Both the position numbers and the translations under genes were made by a program. The notes beneath the pieces were generated by a model, which did no database searches, was not told the origin of the DNA, and worked only from the letters and a program-made list of their open reading frames with translations. Shown here piece after piece: positions 1-6,977 of a stretch of 25,545 nucleotides of DNA. Origin of the DNA: CBDTTM01 sp965363355 (GTDB lineage: Bacteria > Bacillota > Negativicutes > Selenomonadales > Selenomonadaceae); the NCBI GenBank assembly GCA_965363355.1, contig CBDTTM010000014.1, forward strand, positions 1 through 25,545, read 5' to 3'. Positions within the stretch are counted from its first letter, which is position 1. Each line of letters starts with the position of its first letter.

Positions 1-44
1 ATAAATGTTGTAGTTTTGATTTTCATCAAAACCACAACATTTAT
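1..44 (-). terminator. Hairpin downstream of eno, probable terminator
   Basis: Two 20-nt arms (1-20 and 25-44) flank a 4-nt loop. The single imperfect position (12/33) is a G-U wobble in minus-strand RNA but an A-C mismatch in plus-strand RNA, so the hairpin is better suited to a minus transcript. It begins 24 nt past the enolase stop. The bases after the hairpin lie outside the window, so a U tract cannot be checked. Confidence 0.55.
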
Positions 45-67
45 TATAGAGCCAGTTTTTTTATTCT

Positions 68-1360
68 TTATTTTACTGAAAAAGCATGTTCTCCCGGATA
101 AATCGCCGCTGCACCAAGTTCTGCCTCAATTCGCAGCAATTGATTGTATTTGGCGACTCGTTCACTGCGATTTGGCGCCCCTGTCTTTATCTGTCCGACA
201 TTCAAGGCTACTGCTAAATCAGCAATCGTCGTATCTTCCGTTTCGCCTGAACGATGGGAGACAATCGCCGCAAATCCGGCTTTATGTGCCATTTTTATTG
301 CCGCAAGCGTTTCCGACAGCGAGCCGATCTGGTTGAGTTTTATCAAAATTGCATTGGCGCAGCCAAGTGCAATTCCTTTTTCTAGTCGCTCTGTATTGGT
401 GACGAATAAGTCATCGCCAACGAGCTGAACTTTGTCTCCAAGGCGCTGCGTAAGGAGTTTCCAGCCTTCCCAGTCTTCTTCATCTAAAGCATCTTCAATC
501 GATGCAATTGGATATTTTTCACAAAGTTCCTGCCAATGGTCAATCAGTTCTTCCGCCGTATATTTTTTTTGTGCTTTCGGCAGCAAATACTGTCCCGTCG
601 AAGCCCCTTTCCATTCACTGGCAGCAGCATCGATTGCCAAGACAAAATCTGTTCCCGGTTTATATCCAGCTTTTTCCACAGCCTTCAATATATAACCAAT
701 AGCCTCTTCGTCACTGGCTAGGTTTGGCGCAAAGCCGCCTTCGTCGCCAACAGATGTTGCCAGCCCTGCCGCTTTCAAAAGTCCGGATAATGCATGGAAA
801 ACTTCCGTGCACCAACGAAGACCTTCCTGGAAGCTCTTCGCGCCAGTCGGCATGATCATAAATTCCTGAACATCAATGTTATTCGCTGCATGTGCTCCGC
901 CATTTAAGATATTCATCATCGGAACCGGCAGCGTGTTACCAGCTACGCCGCCGAGGAACCGATATAAAGGCACGCCCTGCGATGCAGCTGCAGCCTTGGC
1001 ACTGGCTAAGGATACCGCCAAAATTGCATTGGCTCCTATTTTCGACTTATCGGCAGTTCCGTCGAGCTCAATCATCTTCTGGTCAACCGCATAGATATTA
1101 GCTGCGTTCATTCCAGCCAATGCTTTGCCGATAGCCGTGTTGATATTGTCAACAGCCTGTAAGACCCCTTTGCCGCCAAAACGCTTTTTATCATCATCCC
1201 GTAATTCCAAGGCTTCATAAATCCCAGTGGATGCACCACTTGGTGAAGCTGCTCTTCCCGTTGCGCAGTCTTCCAAATAAATTTCAGCCTCTACTGTTGG
1301 ATTGCCCCTAGAATCAATGATTTCCCGACCAATTACTTTGTTGATTTTACTGTGCCCCAT
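68..1360 (-). CDS. eno: Enolase (phosphopyruvate hydratase)
   Basis: Converts 2-phosphoglycerate to phosphoenolpyruvate in glycolysis; cytoplasmic and normally dimeric or octameric. The 430 residues match the usual family length. Visible are the N-terminal substrate loop SGASTG (41-46), the catalytic acid in GDEGGF (E207), Mg ligands D244, E289 and D316 (the last in GDDLF), catalytic K341, the SHRS motif (368-371) and K392 in IKTGA. All catalytic residues are present. An in-frame TTG five codons upstream overlaps the ribosome binding site GGGAGG, so the ATG seven bases after that site is chosen. The gene lies 44 bp downstream of ferritin with no terminator between, so the two may share a transcript. 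The product call is very secure. Confidence 0.98.
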   Translation of the reverse strand: MGHSKINKVIGREIIDSRGNPTVEAEIYLEDCATGRAASPSGASTGIYEALELRDDDKKRFGGKGVLQAVDNINTAIGKALAGMNAANIYAVDQKMIELDGTADKSKIGANAILAVSLASAKAAAASQGVPLYRFLGGVAGNTLPVPMMNILNGGAHAANNIDVQEFMIMPTGAKSFQEGLRWCTEVFHALSGLLKAAGLATSVGDEGGFAPNLASDEEAIGYILKAVEKAGYKPGTDFVLAIDAAASEWKGASTGQYLLPKAQKKYTAEELIDHWQELCEKYPIASIEDALDEEDWEGWKLLTQRLGDKVQLVGDDLFVTNTERLEKGIALGCANAILIKLNQIGSLSETLAAIKMAHKAGFAAIVSHRSGETEDTTIADLAVALNVGQIKTGAPNRSERVAKYNQLLRIEAELGAAAIYPGEHAFSVK

Positions 1361-1404
1361 AAAAACGCCTCCCAAATTTAAATTTACGTGGATTCTATCA
1401 AATC

Positions 1405-1896
1405 TTATGCCGAACGCTTACCCATTTCCTTATCAATATAGATAATGGATCCGCCTTTGTCGCCAATCAAGCGCAAACGCTCAAGCACTTCTGCTGCCGC
1501 TGCTTCTTCTTCGACTTGTTCTTCAATGAACCAGTGCAGCAGTAACTGCAGTGGATAATCTTTCTCCTTCAATGCAATTTCATACAATGCATTTATTTTC
1601 CCTGTAATCTCTATTTCATGCGCCAAAACTTTTTCAAAGAGCTCTAATGGTGCTCCAAATTCTGTGCCCGGCGCAGCAATCTCCTTAAGTTCTATTTTGC
1701 CGCCACGGTCTAATACGTGTTGATAAAGTTTCATCGCATGTGTTTGTTCCTCTTGCGATTGGATTTTCAACCAATGGGCAAAACCTTTTAAATTTTTGCT
1801 TTCACAATAAGCTGACATTGCCAAATACAAATAGGAGGAATACTGCTCAATTTGAATCTGTCCATTTACTGCTGCTTGAACTTTCTTGTTCATCAT
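1405..1896 (-). CDS. Non-haem ferritin (FtnA type)
   Basis: Iron-storage ferritin that oxidises Fe(II) and mineralises it inside a 24-subunit shell in the cytoplasm. With the chosen start the protein is 163 residues, a typical FtnA length. The ferroxidase residues fall at E17, E50, H53, E94, Q127 and E130, the same positions as I recall for E. coli FtnA, and Y24 is also present. The start ATG lies 9 bases after GGGAG; a second ATG directly follows, and an in-frame TTG further upstream precedes the ribosome binding site and is rejected. It is not bacterioferritin: the length and the Q127/E130 pattern are those of FtnA. A promoter is visible upstream, and the gene probably reads through into eno. 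No clear Fur or PerR box was found. Confidence 0.95.
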   Translation of the reverse strand: MMNKKVQAAVNGQIQIEQYSSYLYLAMSAYCESKNLKGFAHWLKIQSQEEQTHAMKLYQHVLDRGGKIELKEIAAPGTEFGAPLELFEKVLAHEIEITGKINALYEIALKEKDYPLQLLLHWFIEEQVEEEAAAAEVLERLRLIGDKGGSIIYIDKEMGKRSA

Positions 1897-2148
1897 GCAT
1901 ATTATCTCCCTTCCGTTATGAAACAATCTCTTGCTGTAAAATCAAATCATGTTTTGTCAGCTAATACCGACTCACTATAATTTGCTTAAACCTTTTCTGT
2001 CAGGAAAATATACTTCTCACCTCCATATGAAACTATATCAATATAGATTATTAAGAAATACTGTATCGTCCTTTCGCTTAAATTATACCTCTTTTCCTTC
2101 TGTAAAAAAAGAGGTTTCATACATTTAAACCAGCTGAAAAAAAATAAT
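1897..2148. other. Intergenic region upstream of ferritin
   Basis: No gene is seen here. Besides the promoter at 1974-2003 there is an isolated TATAAT on the minus strand at 2082-2087 without a good -35 box, a short dyad with arms CTATAT/ATATAG at 2033-2046, and an inverted repeat CCTCTTTT/AAAAGAGG at 2088-2114. None could be tied to a known regulator. Confidence 0.4.
1974..2003 (-). promoter_or_regulatory. Promoter for ferritin (-35 CTGACA, -10 TATAGT)
   Basis: On the minus strand CTGACA (1998-2003) and TATAGT (1974-1979) each match the consensus at 5 of 6 positions, with an 18-bp spacer. It lies about 80 bp before the ferritin start. Confidence 0.5.
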
Positions 2149-2189
2149 AAAAAAAAATACGAAACAAAGCTTTATTCTTTGTCCCGTAT
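2149..2189 (-). terminator. Intrinsic terminator of the RpiB/LacA-like gene
   Basis: A 13-bp stem (2157-2169 with 2177-2189) lies 18 nt after the stop. In minus-strand RNA it ends in a run of nine U residues. Two stem positions pair only as G-U on the minus strand. Confidence 0.85.
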
Positions 2190-2206
2190 CACTAGTTCAC
2201 TATATT

Positions 2207-2668
2207 TTATTCCAAAGGCTTTGTATGCTTTTCATTGATGGCTTTGACCTTTTCGACTCGGTTTACATATTTTTCATCCGTTAGCGCATCTGTATGCATC
2301 CATTTTTTTACTGTTTCCATTGCAATTGCACTCCCAATGATTTTGCCGCCGAGGCAAAGCACATTCGAATCGGTATGTTGACGAGCTAATTCGGCACAAA
2401 AAGGATCTTGGCATACAGCAGCATAAACACCACAGATTTTATTGGCAATCAATGCACTGCCATAGCCGACTCCGTCAACAAAAATCCCCCGGTCAACTTC
2501 TCCTTTGCCCACAGCCAATGCTGCCGGATAAACAAAATCCGATAAGTCACAGGAGAGTTCGTCGAACGTGCCAAAATCGACGACTTCATAGCCTTCTGCC
2601 TCCAAATACTCTTTGATTTGTTCCTTTAAAAGATACCCCGCATGATCGTTTGCCATTGCAATCTTCAT
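2207..2668 (-). CDS. RpiB/LacA/LacB-family sugar-phosphate isomerase, active-site Cys replaced
   Basis: The family interconverts aldose and ketose phosphates such as ribose-5-P/ribulose-5-P, galactose-6-P/tagatose-6-P and tetrulose phosphates. At 153 residues it has the family length. The N-terminal DHAG motif (8-11) and the ARQHTDSN motif with H98 are conserved. Where RpiB carries its catalytic Cys in a CGTG motif (Cys66 in E. coli), this protein has VDGVGYG with Asp at position 65; the following Thr is also lost. As I recall it, LacA subunits also have Asp here. It may therefore act on another sugar phosphate, pair with a partner subunit, or have lost RpiB activity. Start: ATG 8 bases after AGGG; an in-frame GTG three codons upstream overlaps that site. 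The gene is a single transcription unit with its own promoter and terminator. The family call is firm; the substrate is unknown. Confidence 0.9.
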   Translation of the reverse strand: MKIAMANDHAGYLLKEQIKEYLEAEGYEVVDFGTFDELSCDLSDFVYPAALAVGKGEVDRGIFVDGVGYGSALIANKICGVYAAVCQDPFCAELARQHTDSNVLCLGGKIIGSAIAMETVKKWMHTDALTDEKYVNRVEKVKAINEKHTKPLE

Positions 2669-2729
2669 GTATTCCACCCTTTCACGGGCAAAGCTGTCTT
2701 TTCAAAGCCTTGCCTATATATGTATTAGC

Positions 2730-2738
2730 ATTATAGCA
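2730..2738 (-). promoter_or_regulatory. Extended -10 promoter of the RpiB/LacA-like gene
   Basis: The minus strand reads TGCTATAAT, a perfect TATAAT with the TGn extension, about 60 bp before the start codon. No good -35 box is present, as is common for extended -10 promoters. Confidence 0.55.
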
Positions 2739-2777
2739 TATTTTTTTGAAATTCATAAGTTGTTCAATCAGACACAT

Positions 2778-2813
2778 AAAAAATCGAGTATCCGTTAAAA
2801 TACTCGATTTTTT
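2778..2813 (-). terminator. Intrinsic terminator of the sulfur amino acid operon
   Basis: A perfect 14-bp stem (2778-2791 with 2800-2813) around an 8-nt loop starts one base after the MalY-like stop codon. The stem ends in six A-T pairs, giving a U-rich 3' side on either strand. Confidence 0.85.
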
Positions 2814-2814
2814 A

Positions 2815-3993
2815 TCATAAAGAGGTAAATGCTGTTTTTAATTGCAGCAATCCTTTTTCTAAGATTGACCAAGGACACGCCGTATTGATTCTTTGAAATC
2901 CCTGACCTTCAGGACCGAATATTTCGCCTTCATCAAGCCATAGTTTAGCTCTTTCTTTGATGATTTGGTTAATTTTTTCATCAGATAAGCCATAGGCACT
3001 AAAATCGAGCCATATCAAGTACGTGCCTTCCGGTTCGATCAGTTTTACCAGAGGAAGCTCGTCTTGAAGAAAAGTCTTTGTCTTTTGCAGATTCTCCTCT
3101 AGATACGCTGTAAGCTGATCCAGCCATTCCCCACCATTTTTATATGCAGCCTTTGCCGCAAATAGACCCAAGGCATTGGGCTGGCTATAGCCACTTGCAT
3201 ACATTTCAGACATGAATCGTTTTTTTATATCCTTATTTTCAATGAAGATATTCGAAATTTGCAGACCTGCCAAATTGAAAGTTTTACTAGGTGCTGTGCA
3301 CGTAATCGCAATTTCAGCAAATTCGGGTTTTATCGAAGCGAACACCGTATGTTTTTTGCCCGTGCGAACAAATTCTTCATGAATTTCATCCGCAACGACA
3401 ACGACATGATGCTTTAAACAAATCGTTCCTATTTTTTCCAATTCGTCGCGTGACCACACACGGCCTACTGGATTATGCGGGCTGCAAAGAATAAAGAGCT
3501 TCACTTTATTTTCTACTATTTTTTTCTCGAAATCTTCAAAATCGATTTCATAATGACCATCTTTAAGGAGCAACGGATTATTGATTAAACGGCGCTTATT
3601 TTGTTTGATTGCCAAAGAAAACGGATAATATACGGGCCTTTGGATAAGTACAGCATCACCTGGTTCCGTCAAGCTTCGCACAGCGCTGCAAATCGCATAG
3701 ACGACACCTGGTGTCACGGCTAATGAATCATCTTTAGGCTGCCAATCGTGGCGCTTTTTGAACCAATCCATTAAAACATCGACATAATCTTTTTTTACAT
3801 CCGTATAACCAAAAATCCCATGCTGGCTGCGAAGAACAAGTTCATCGACAACTTCCTTAGGCCCAGGAAAATCCATATCTGCTACCCAAAAAGGCAGGAC
3901 ATCCGCCGCATGCCCGCGTTCGACAGCAAAATCATATTTGAGACAAGCCGTATTCGTTCGATCGACTATCTTATCAAAATCATATTTCATCAT
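2815..3993 (-). CDS. MalY/PatB-type PLP-dependent C-S lyase
   Basis: Fold type I PLP enzyme of the MalY/PatB family (cystathionine beta-lyase type), which cleaves cystathionine or cysteine to thiol, pyruvate and ammonia. At 392 residues it has the family length. The N-terminal segment LPFWVADMDF, HGIFGYT, SPHNPVGRVW, the VVVADEIHEEF aspartate motif and the PLP lysine in TAPSKTFNLAGLQ are all family hallmarks. The start codon overlaps the upstream stop (ATGATG with TGA inside), and AGGAG lies 7 bases before the first ATG, so the pair is translationally coupled. Together with the upstream enzyme it would complete trans-sulfuration towards homocysteine and methionine. Other PatB-like roles, such as thiol release from cysteine conjugates, cannot be excluded. 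Confidence 0.92.
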   Translation of the reverse strand: MMKYDFDKIVDRTNTACLKYDFAVERGHAADVLPFWVADMDFPGPKEVVDELVLRSQHGIFGYTDVKKDYVDVLMDWFKKRHDWQPKDDSLAVTPGVVYAICSAVRSLTEPGDAVLIQRPVYYPFSLAIKQNKRRLINNPLLLKDGHYEIDFEDFEKKIVENKVKLFILCSPHNPVGRVWSRDELEKIGTICLKHHVVVVADEIHEEFVRTGKKHTVFASIKPEFAEIAITCTAPSKTFNLAGLQISNIFIENKDIKKRFMSEMYASGYSQPNALGLFAAKAAYKNGGEWLDQLTAYLEENLQKTKTFLQDELPLVKLIEPEGTYLIWLDFSAYGLSDEKINQIIKERAKLWLDEGEIFGPEGQGFQRINTACPWSILEKGLLQLKTAFTSL

Positions 3994-5144
3994 TTTGCAT
4001 CTCCTGTCTGAGCCAATGCCTGCCCTAAGTCTTCAATGAGATCATCGACATCTTCGATCCCCACAGATAAGCGAAGGAGACAATCATCTACTCCGGCTTT
4101 TGCCAAGAGCTCCGGCGGCGTTTCTTTATGTGTCTGCTCGATTGGATATGTCAACAGCGTTTCTACCCCGCCAAGGCTTTCCGCGAAATAAATCAGCTTG
4201 ATTCTGCCTAATGTATTTTGGGCTATCACGGAATTTTTCACCTTAAAGGAAATCATCGCACCAAAACCACTTGTCTGACGTTTGCTGATTGCATAGCCTG
4301 GATGATCTGGCAATCCCGCATAATATACGTCCGTTACCACTGGAACTGTTTTTAACCAATTGACAATTTTTTTGGCGTTTTCTTCCTGGCGATCGAGCCG
4401 GATTGCCAGCGTCTTTATGCTTCTGAGCATCAACCAACTATCAAATGGCCCCAAACTAGCACCTTCTGATTTATAGATGAGATCTATCATATCCACTACT
4501 GCCGGAATATCTTTACTGACAATAAAACCTGCAACTACATCATTGTGGCCGCACAAATATTTGGTTCCACTATGGACGACCAGATCGGCTCCGTGCTCCA
4601 AAGGTTTTTGAAAATGCGGTGATAAAAAGGTATTATCAACAATCAAAAAGGCTCCATTTTGATGTGCGAGCACAGCGATTGCTTCTAAATCAGAAACTGT
4701 CATCATCGGATTTGACGGAGTTTCGACAAATATCCCTTTTGTCGTTGGCTTGATCTTACTTTTTACCAGCGCCGTATTCGAAGTATCCACATACTCAAAT
4801 TCAATGCCGTAGCGAGCGTAGATTTGATCGTCTAAACGCACCGTTCCACCATACAAGTCTTCTGACAACAAAATATGATCCCCCGGTACAAACAACTTAA
4901 ATAAGCCACCAATCGCTGCCATTCCCGAAGAAAAAGCCCAACATCGGGCACCGCGCTCTAAAAGAGCCAACGTCTTTTCTAGTTCCTCCCTCGTAGGATT
5001 GAGCACCCTGCTATAATCATAGCCTGTGCTTTGCTGAAATCCCGGATGACGGAATGTTGCCGTTTGGTAGATTGGCTGGCTGATTGCCCCCGTCGTTTTA
5101 TCATAGCCTTGATTGCCCCGCACCTGAATCGTAGTATCTTTCAT
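3990..5144 (-). CDS. Trans-sulfuration PLP enzyme (cystathionine gamma-synthase/lyase or acylhomoserine sulfhydrylase type)
   Basis: Cys/Met metabolism PLP enzyme of 384 residues. Visible motifs are YDYSRVLNPTREELEKTLALLE near the N-terminus, SSGMAAI, the VETPSNP motif, VDNTFLSP and the PLP lysine in HSGTKYLCGH. The C-terminal RLSVGIEDVDDLIEDL is the usual family ending. Motifs alone do not separate cystathionine gamma-synthase, cystathionine gamma-lyase and O-acyl-homoserine sulfhydrylase. The downstream partner is a cystathionine beta-lyase-type enzyme, which favours cystathionine gamma-synthase and methionine synthesis. Start: ATG 7 bases after AGGAGG. Transcription probably starts from the consensus promoter at 5280-5308, leaving a leader of about 130 nt without a recognisable SAM riboswitch or T-box. 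Confidence 0.92.
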   Translation of the reverse strand: MKDTTIQVRGNQGYDKTTGAISQPIYQTATFRHPGFQQSTGYDYSRVLNPTREELEKTLALLERGARCWAFSSGMAAIGGLFKLFVPGDHILLSEDLYGGTVRLDDQIYARYGIEFEYVDTSNTALVKSKIKPTTKGIFVETPSNPMMTVSDLEAIAVLAHQNGAFLIVDNTFLSPHFQKPLEHGADLVVHSGTKYLCGHNDVVAGFIVSKDIPAVVDMIDLIYKSEGASLGPFDSWLMLRSIKTLAIRLDRQEENAKKIVNWLKTVPVVTDVYYAGLPDHPGYAISKRQTSGFGAMISFKVKNSVIAQNTLGRIKLIYFAESLGGVETLLTYPIEQTHKETPPELLAKAGVDDCLLRLSVGIEDVDDLIEDLGQALAQTGDAK

Positions 5145-5279
5145 AAACAGTCCTCCTGCTAATTCGTTCTTTTAAAAACGCTGTCAAACGCAGCAGCCTG
5201 TCTTTACGTTTTATTGACATTGCCCATCATTTTTTATTTTCATATATAAAAAATATGTTTAGAACGTTTAATATTTACT

Positions 5280-5308
5280 ATTATAATTTCAAGCTCTATA
5301 TTTGTCAA
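5280..5308 (-). promoter_or_regulatory. Perfect-consensus sigma-A promoter of the sulfur amino acid operon
   Basis: On the minus strand TTGACA (5303-5308) and TATAAT (5280-5285) are separated by exactly 17 bp. The predicted start is near 5273. Confidence 0.9.
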
Positions 5309-5325
5309 TCATAACCCGGGCTGCA

Positions 5326-5353
5326 GCCTTCTTAAAGTATATCATAAGAAGGC
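5326..5353. promoter_or_regulatory. 9-bp perfect dyad upstream of the promoter, candidate activator site
   Basis: GCCTTCTTA (5326-5334) and TAAGAAGGC (5345-5353) are perfect inverted repeats around 10 bp. The centre is about 66 bp upstream of the predicted start of the sulfur operon, the usual place for the recognition site of a LysR-type activator. A 10-bp palindrome GGCTGCAGCC (5319-5328) abuts it. No U tract follows on either strand, so it is not a terminator. The regulator is unknown. Confidence 0.5.
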
Positions 5354-5426
5354 ACTCATTTAGCCATAATTTTGCTAATGCTTAAAACACCTAAAAAGCA
5401 GGATAAAAGACACAAAACCTTTCGCT

Positions 5427-5471
5427 TTAACACAAACTTAACGGCTTCTTAACGCGATTTCTCACTATAAA
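5427..5471 (+). promoter_or_regulatory. Candidate Pho box and -10 element of phoH
   Basis: Three direct repeats TTAACA (5427-5432), TTAACG (5438-5443) and TTAACG (5449-5454) are spaced exactly 11 bp apart, one helical turn each. This is the arrangement of PhoP/PhoB-type binding sites in Gram-positive bacteria. TATAAA (5466-5471) follows 11 bp after the last repeat, and no proper -35 box is present, as expected for an activator-dependent promoter. The gene served is a PhoH homologue. Confidence 0.65.
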
Positions 5472-5519
5472 GATTATGCTAAAAGCAGAAAATCATTTTC
5501 TATCGACAAGGGGGATATT

Positions 5520-6917
5520 ATGAAAAAATATTATGTTCTAGACACCAACGTCCTGCTGCATTCTCCGCATGCGCTCTATGCATTCAGTGAACATACCGTC
5601 GTAATTCCCGAAGTGGTAATCGAAGAACTCGACAAATTTAAGAAAGAAGGCAGTGACCGTGGTGCCAATAGTCGCCAAATCAGCCGAATCATAGATGACT
5701 TAAGAACGAAAGGAAATCTGCTGCAAGGTGTCCCCTTGACCCCAACCGGTGGTATACTGATTCTCGAAGCAAACCACACTGCAACAAAAATGCCAACACA
5801 CTGGGATGAGCGAAATCCAGATAACCGCATCTTACAAATATCAAAAGGCCTTACCGAAAGCGGTAAGACAACTATTCTCGTCAGCCGTGATACCAATATG
5901 CGCGTCAAAGCCGCAACCTTAAATATTCACGCTGAAGATTTTCGCAACGATAAGGTTTCCCGTATCGACAAACAATATACCGGACGAACCACTGCGTATA
6001 CCTCAAGCCTTGTAATCGATGATTTCCACAAAGATCCCAACCAAGCCATTTCACCAGAATCACTGCAAATTTTTGATCCAGATACAGCTGCACTGACCGA
6101 TGCAAAATTTGTGACGAACCAATTTCTTCTGATAAAGTCGACCGACAATGACCAACATTGTGCCCTTGGACGTTTCGACGGAAAAAAAATCGTCCAACTC
6201 CGGTATCAAAAACAAACACCATTTGGTGTCACCCCTAAAAATATCGGGCAGATTTTTATGCAAGAATGTCTGATGATGAGTGCCAAAGAAGCCCCATTGG
6301 TCATTTTGAAGGGAATTTCCGGCACAGCTAAGACCTTCTACTCATTGGCCGTCGGACTTCACAATTATATGGAAACAAGGCCTAGTCCATATCAGCATCT
6401 TTTGATTTGCCGGCCAAACACAATGCTCGATGAGGGAATAGGTTACTTGCCTGGAACTGAAGCCGAAAAAATCGAACCTTATATGAGGGCTATCAAGGAT
6501 AACCTATTCACATTATTGGCAGGAAGCAATTCCAGCCATAACGGCAATGAAGAAAAAGCTTTTCTTGAAACCGAAGATACGGTAAACATGTTATTTGAAA
6601 AGCGCATCATTCAAACAGAAGCGCTCGCCTACCAACGTGGGCGTTCCTTACAAAACTATTGGGTCATTTTCGATGAAATGCAAAATGCGACGCCCCGACA
6701 GACAAAAGCGGTCCTGACCCGCCCGGGACTCGGCACGAAAATCGTCCTCTTAGGCGACCCGGCACAAATCGACCATCCACTCTTAGACAGTCAATCCAAT
6801 GGACTAAGCTATGCCAGCGAAAAAATGATGGGTTCAAAGCTTTGCTTCCAAGTGACGATGCTGCCGGAAGAATGTGAACGCTCTCCGCTCGCGGCCGAAG
6901 CCGCCATGCGTTTATAA
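5520..6917 (+). CDS. PIN domain-PhoH family ATPase (YlaK type)
   Basis: A 465-residue two-domain protein. Residues 1-140 form a PIN-type nuclease domain with acidic residues D8 (LDTN), E35/E36, D101 (NPDN) and D124 (SRDTN). About 245-465 form a PhoH ATPase domain with P-loop GISGTAKT (265-272), RPN plus GIGYLPG (298-312), Walker B VIFDEMQNA (382-390) and the LLGDPAQID motif (410-418). Known relatives couple an RNA helicase/ATPase to a PIN ribonuclease. The P-loop has Ala270 where most proteins have Gly before the lysine. Start: ATG after AAGGGGG. It is the only plus-strand gene in the window and stands alone, with candidate Pho repeats upstream and a bidirectional terminator downstream. The family call is secure; the target RNA is unknown. 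Confidence 0.95.
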   Translation: MKKYYVLDTNVLLHSPHALYAFSEHTVVIPEVVIEELDKFKKEGSDRGANSRQISRIIDDLRTKGNLLQGVPLTPTGGILILEANHTATKMPTHWDERNPDNRILQISKGLTESGKTTILVSRDTNMRVKAATLNIHAEDFRNDKVSRIDKQYTGRTTAYTSSLVIDDFHKDPNQAISPESLQIFDPDTAALTDAKFVTNQFLLIKSTDNDQHCALGRFDGKKIVQLRYQKQTPFGVTPKNIGQIFMQECLMMSAKEAPLVILKGISGTAKTFYSLAVGLHNYMETRPSPYQHLLICRPNTMLDEGIGYLPGTEAEKIEPYMRAIKDNLFTLLAGSNSSHNGNEEKAFLETEDTVNMLFEKRIIQTEALAYQRGRSLQNYWVIFDEMQNATPRQTKAVLTRPGLGTKIVLLGDPAQIDHPLLDSQSNGLSYASEKMMGSKLCFQVTMLPEECERSPLAAEAAMRL

Positions 6918-6962
6918 AAACAGCTCCGCCAAAGGATAAGACTTTTGGCGGAGCTATTTTTT
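6916..6962. terminator. Bidirectional terminator between phoH and gnd
   Basis: A perfect 12-bp GC-rich stem (6922-6933 with 6944-6955) is followed by TTTTTT on the plus strand and preceded by AAAAA, which gives a U tract on the minus strand. It serves both convergent genes. Confidence 0.92.
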
Positions 6963-6977
6963 ATTTGCTAAATTTTT

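Larger units (their letters stand above)
5145..5519. other. Divergent intergenic region between the sulfur operon and phoH
   Basis: This gap holds a minus-strand consensus promoter, the dyad at 5326-5353, and plus-strand Pho-box-like repeats with a -10 element. No gene or riboswitch was recognised. Confidence 0.7.

Noticed and set aside
1962..1979. Plus-strand sequence very like the T7 RNA polymerase promoter, with one extra C
   Set aside because: The insertion breaks the promoter, no phage polymerase gene is present, and the complementary strand of the same bases forms a host -10 element for ferritin. I see no cloning-vector sequence around it.
2082..2087. Perfect TATAAT on the minus strand upstream of ferritin
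   Set aside because: No acceptable -35 box or TG extension accompanies it; the promoter at 1974-2003 is better placed.
5145..5280. Possible SAM riboswitch or T-box in the leader of the sulfur amino acid operon
   Set aside because: No S-box or T-box consensus elements and no terminator hairpin with U tract were found in the leader.
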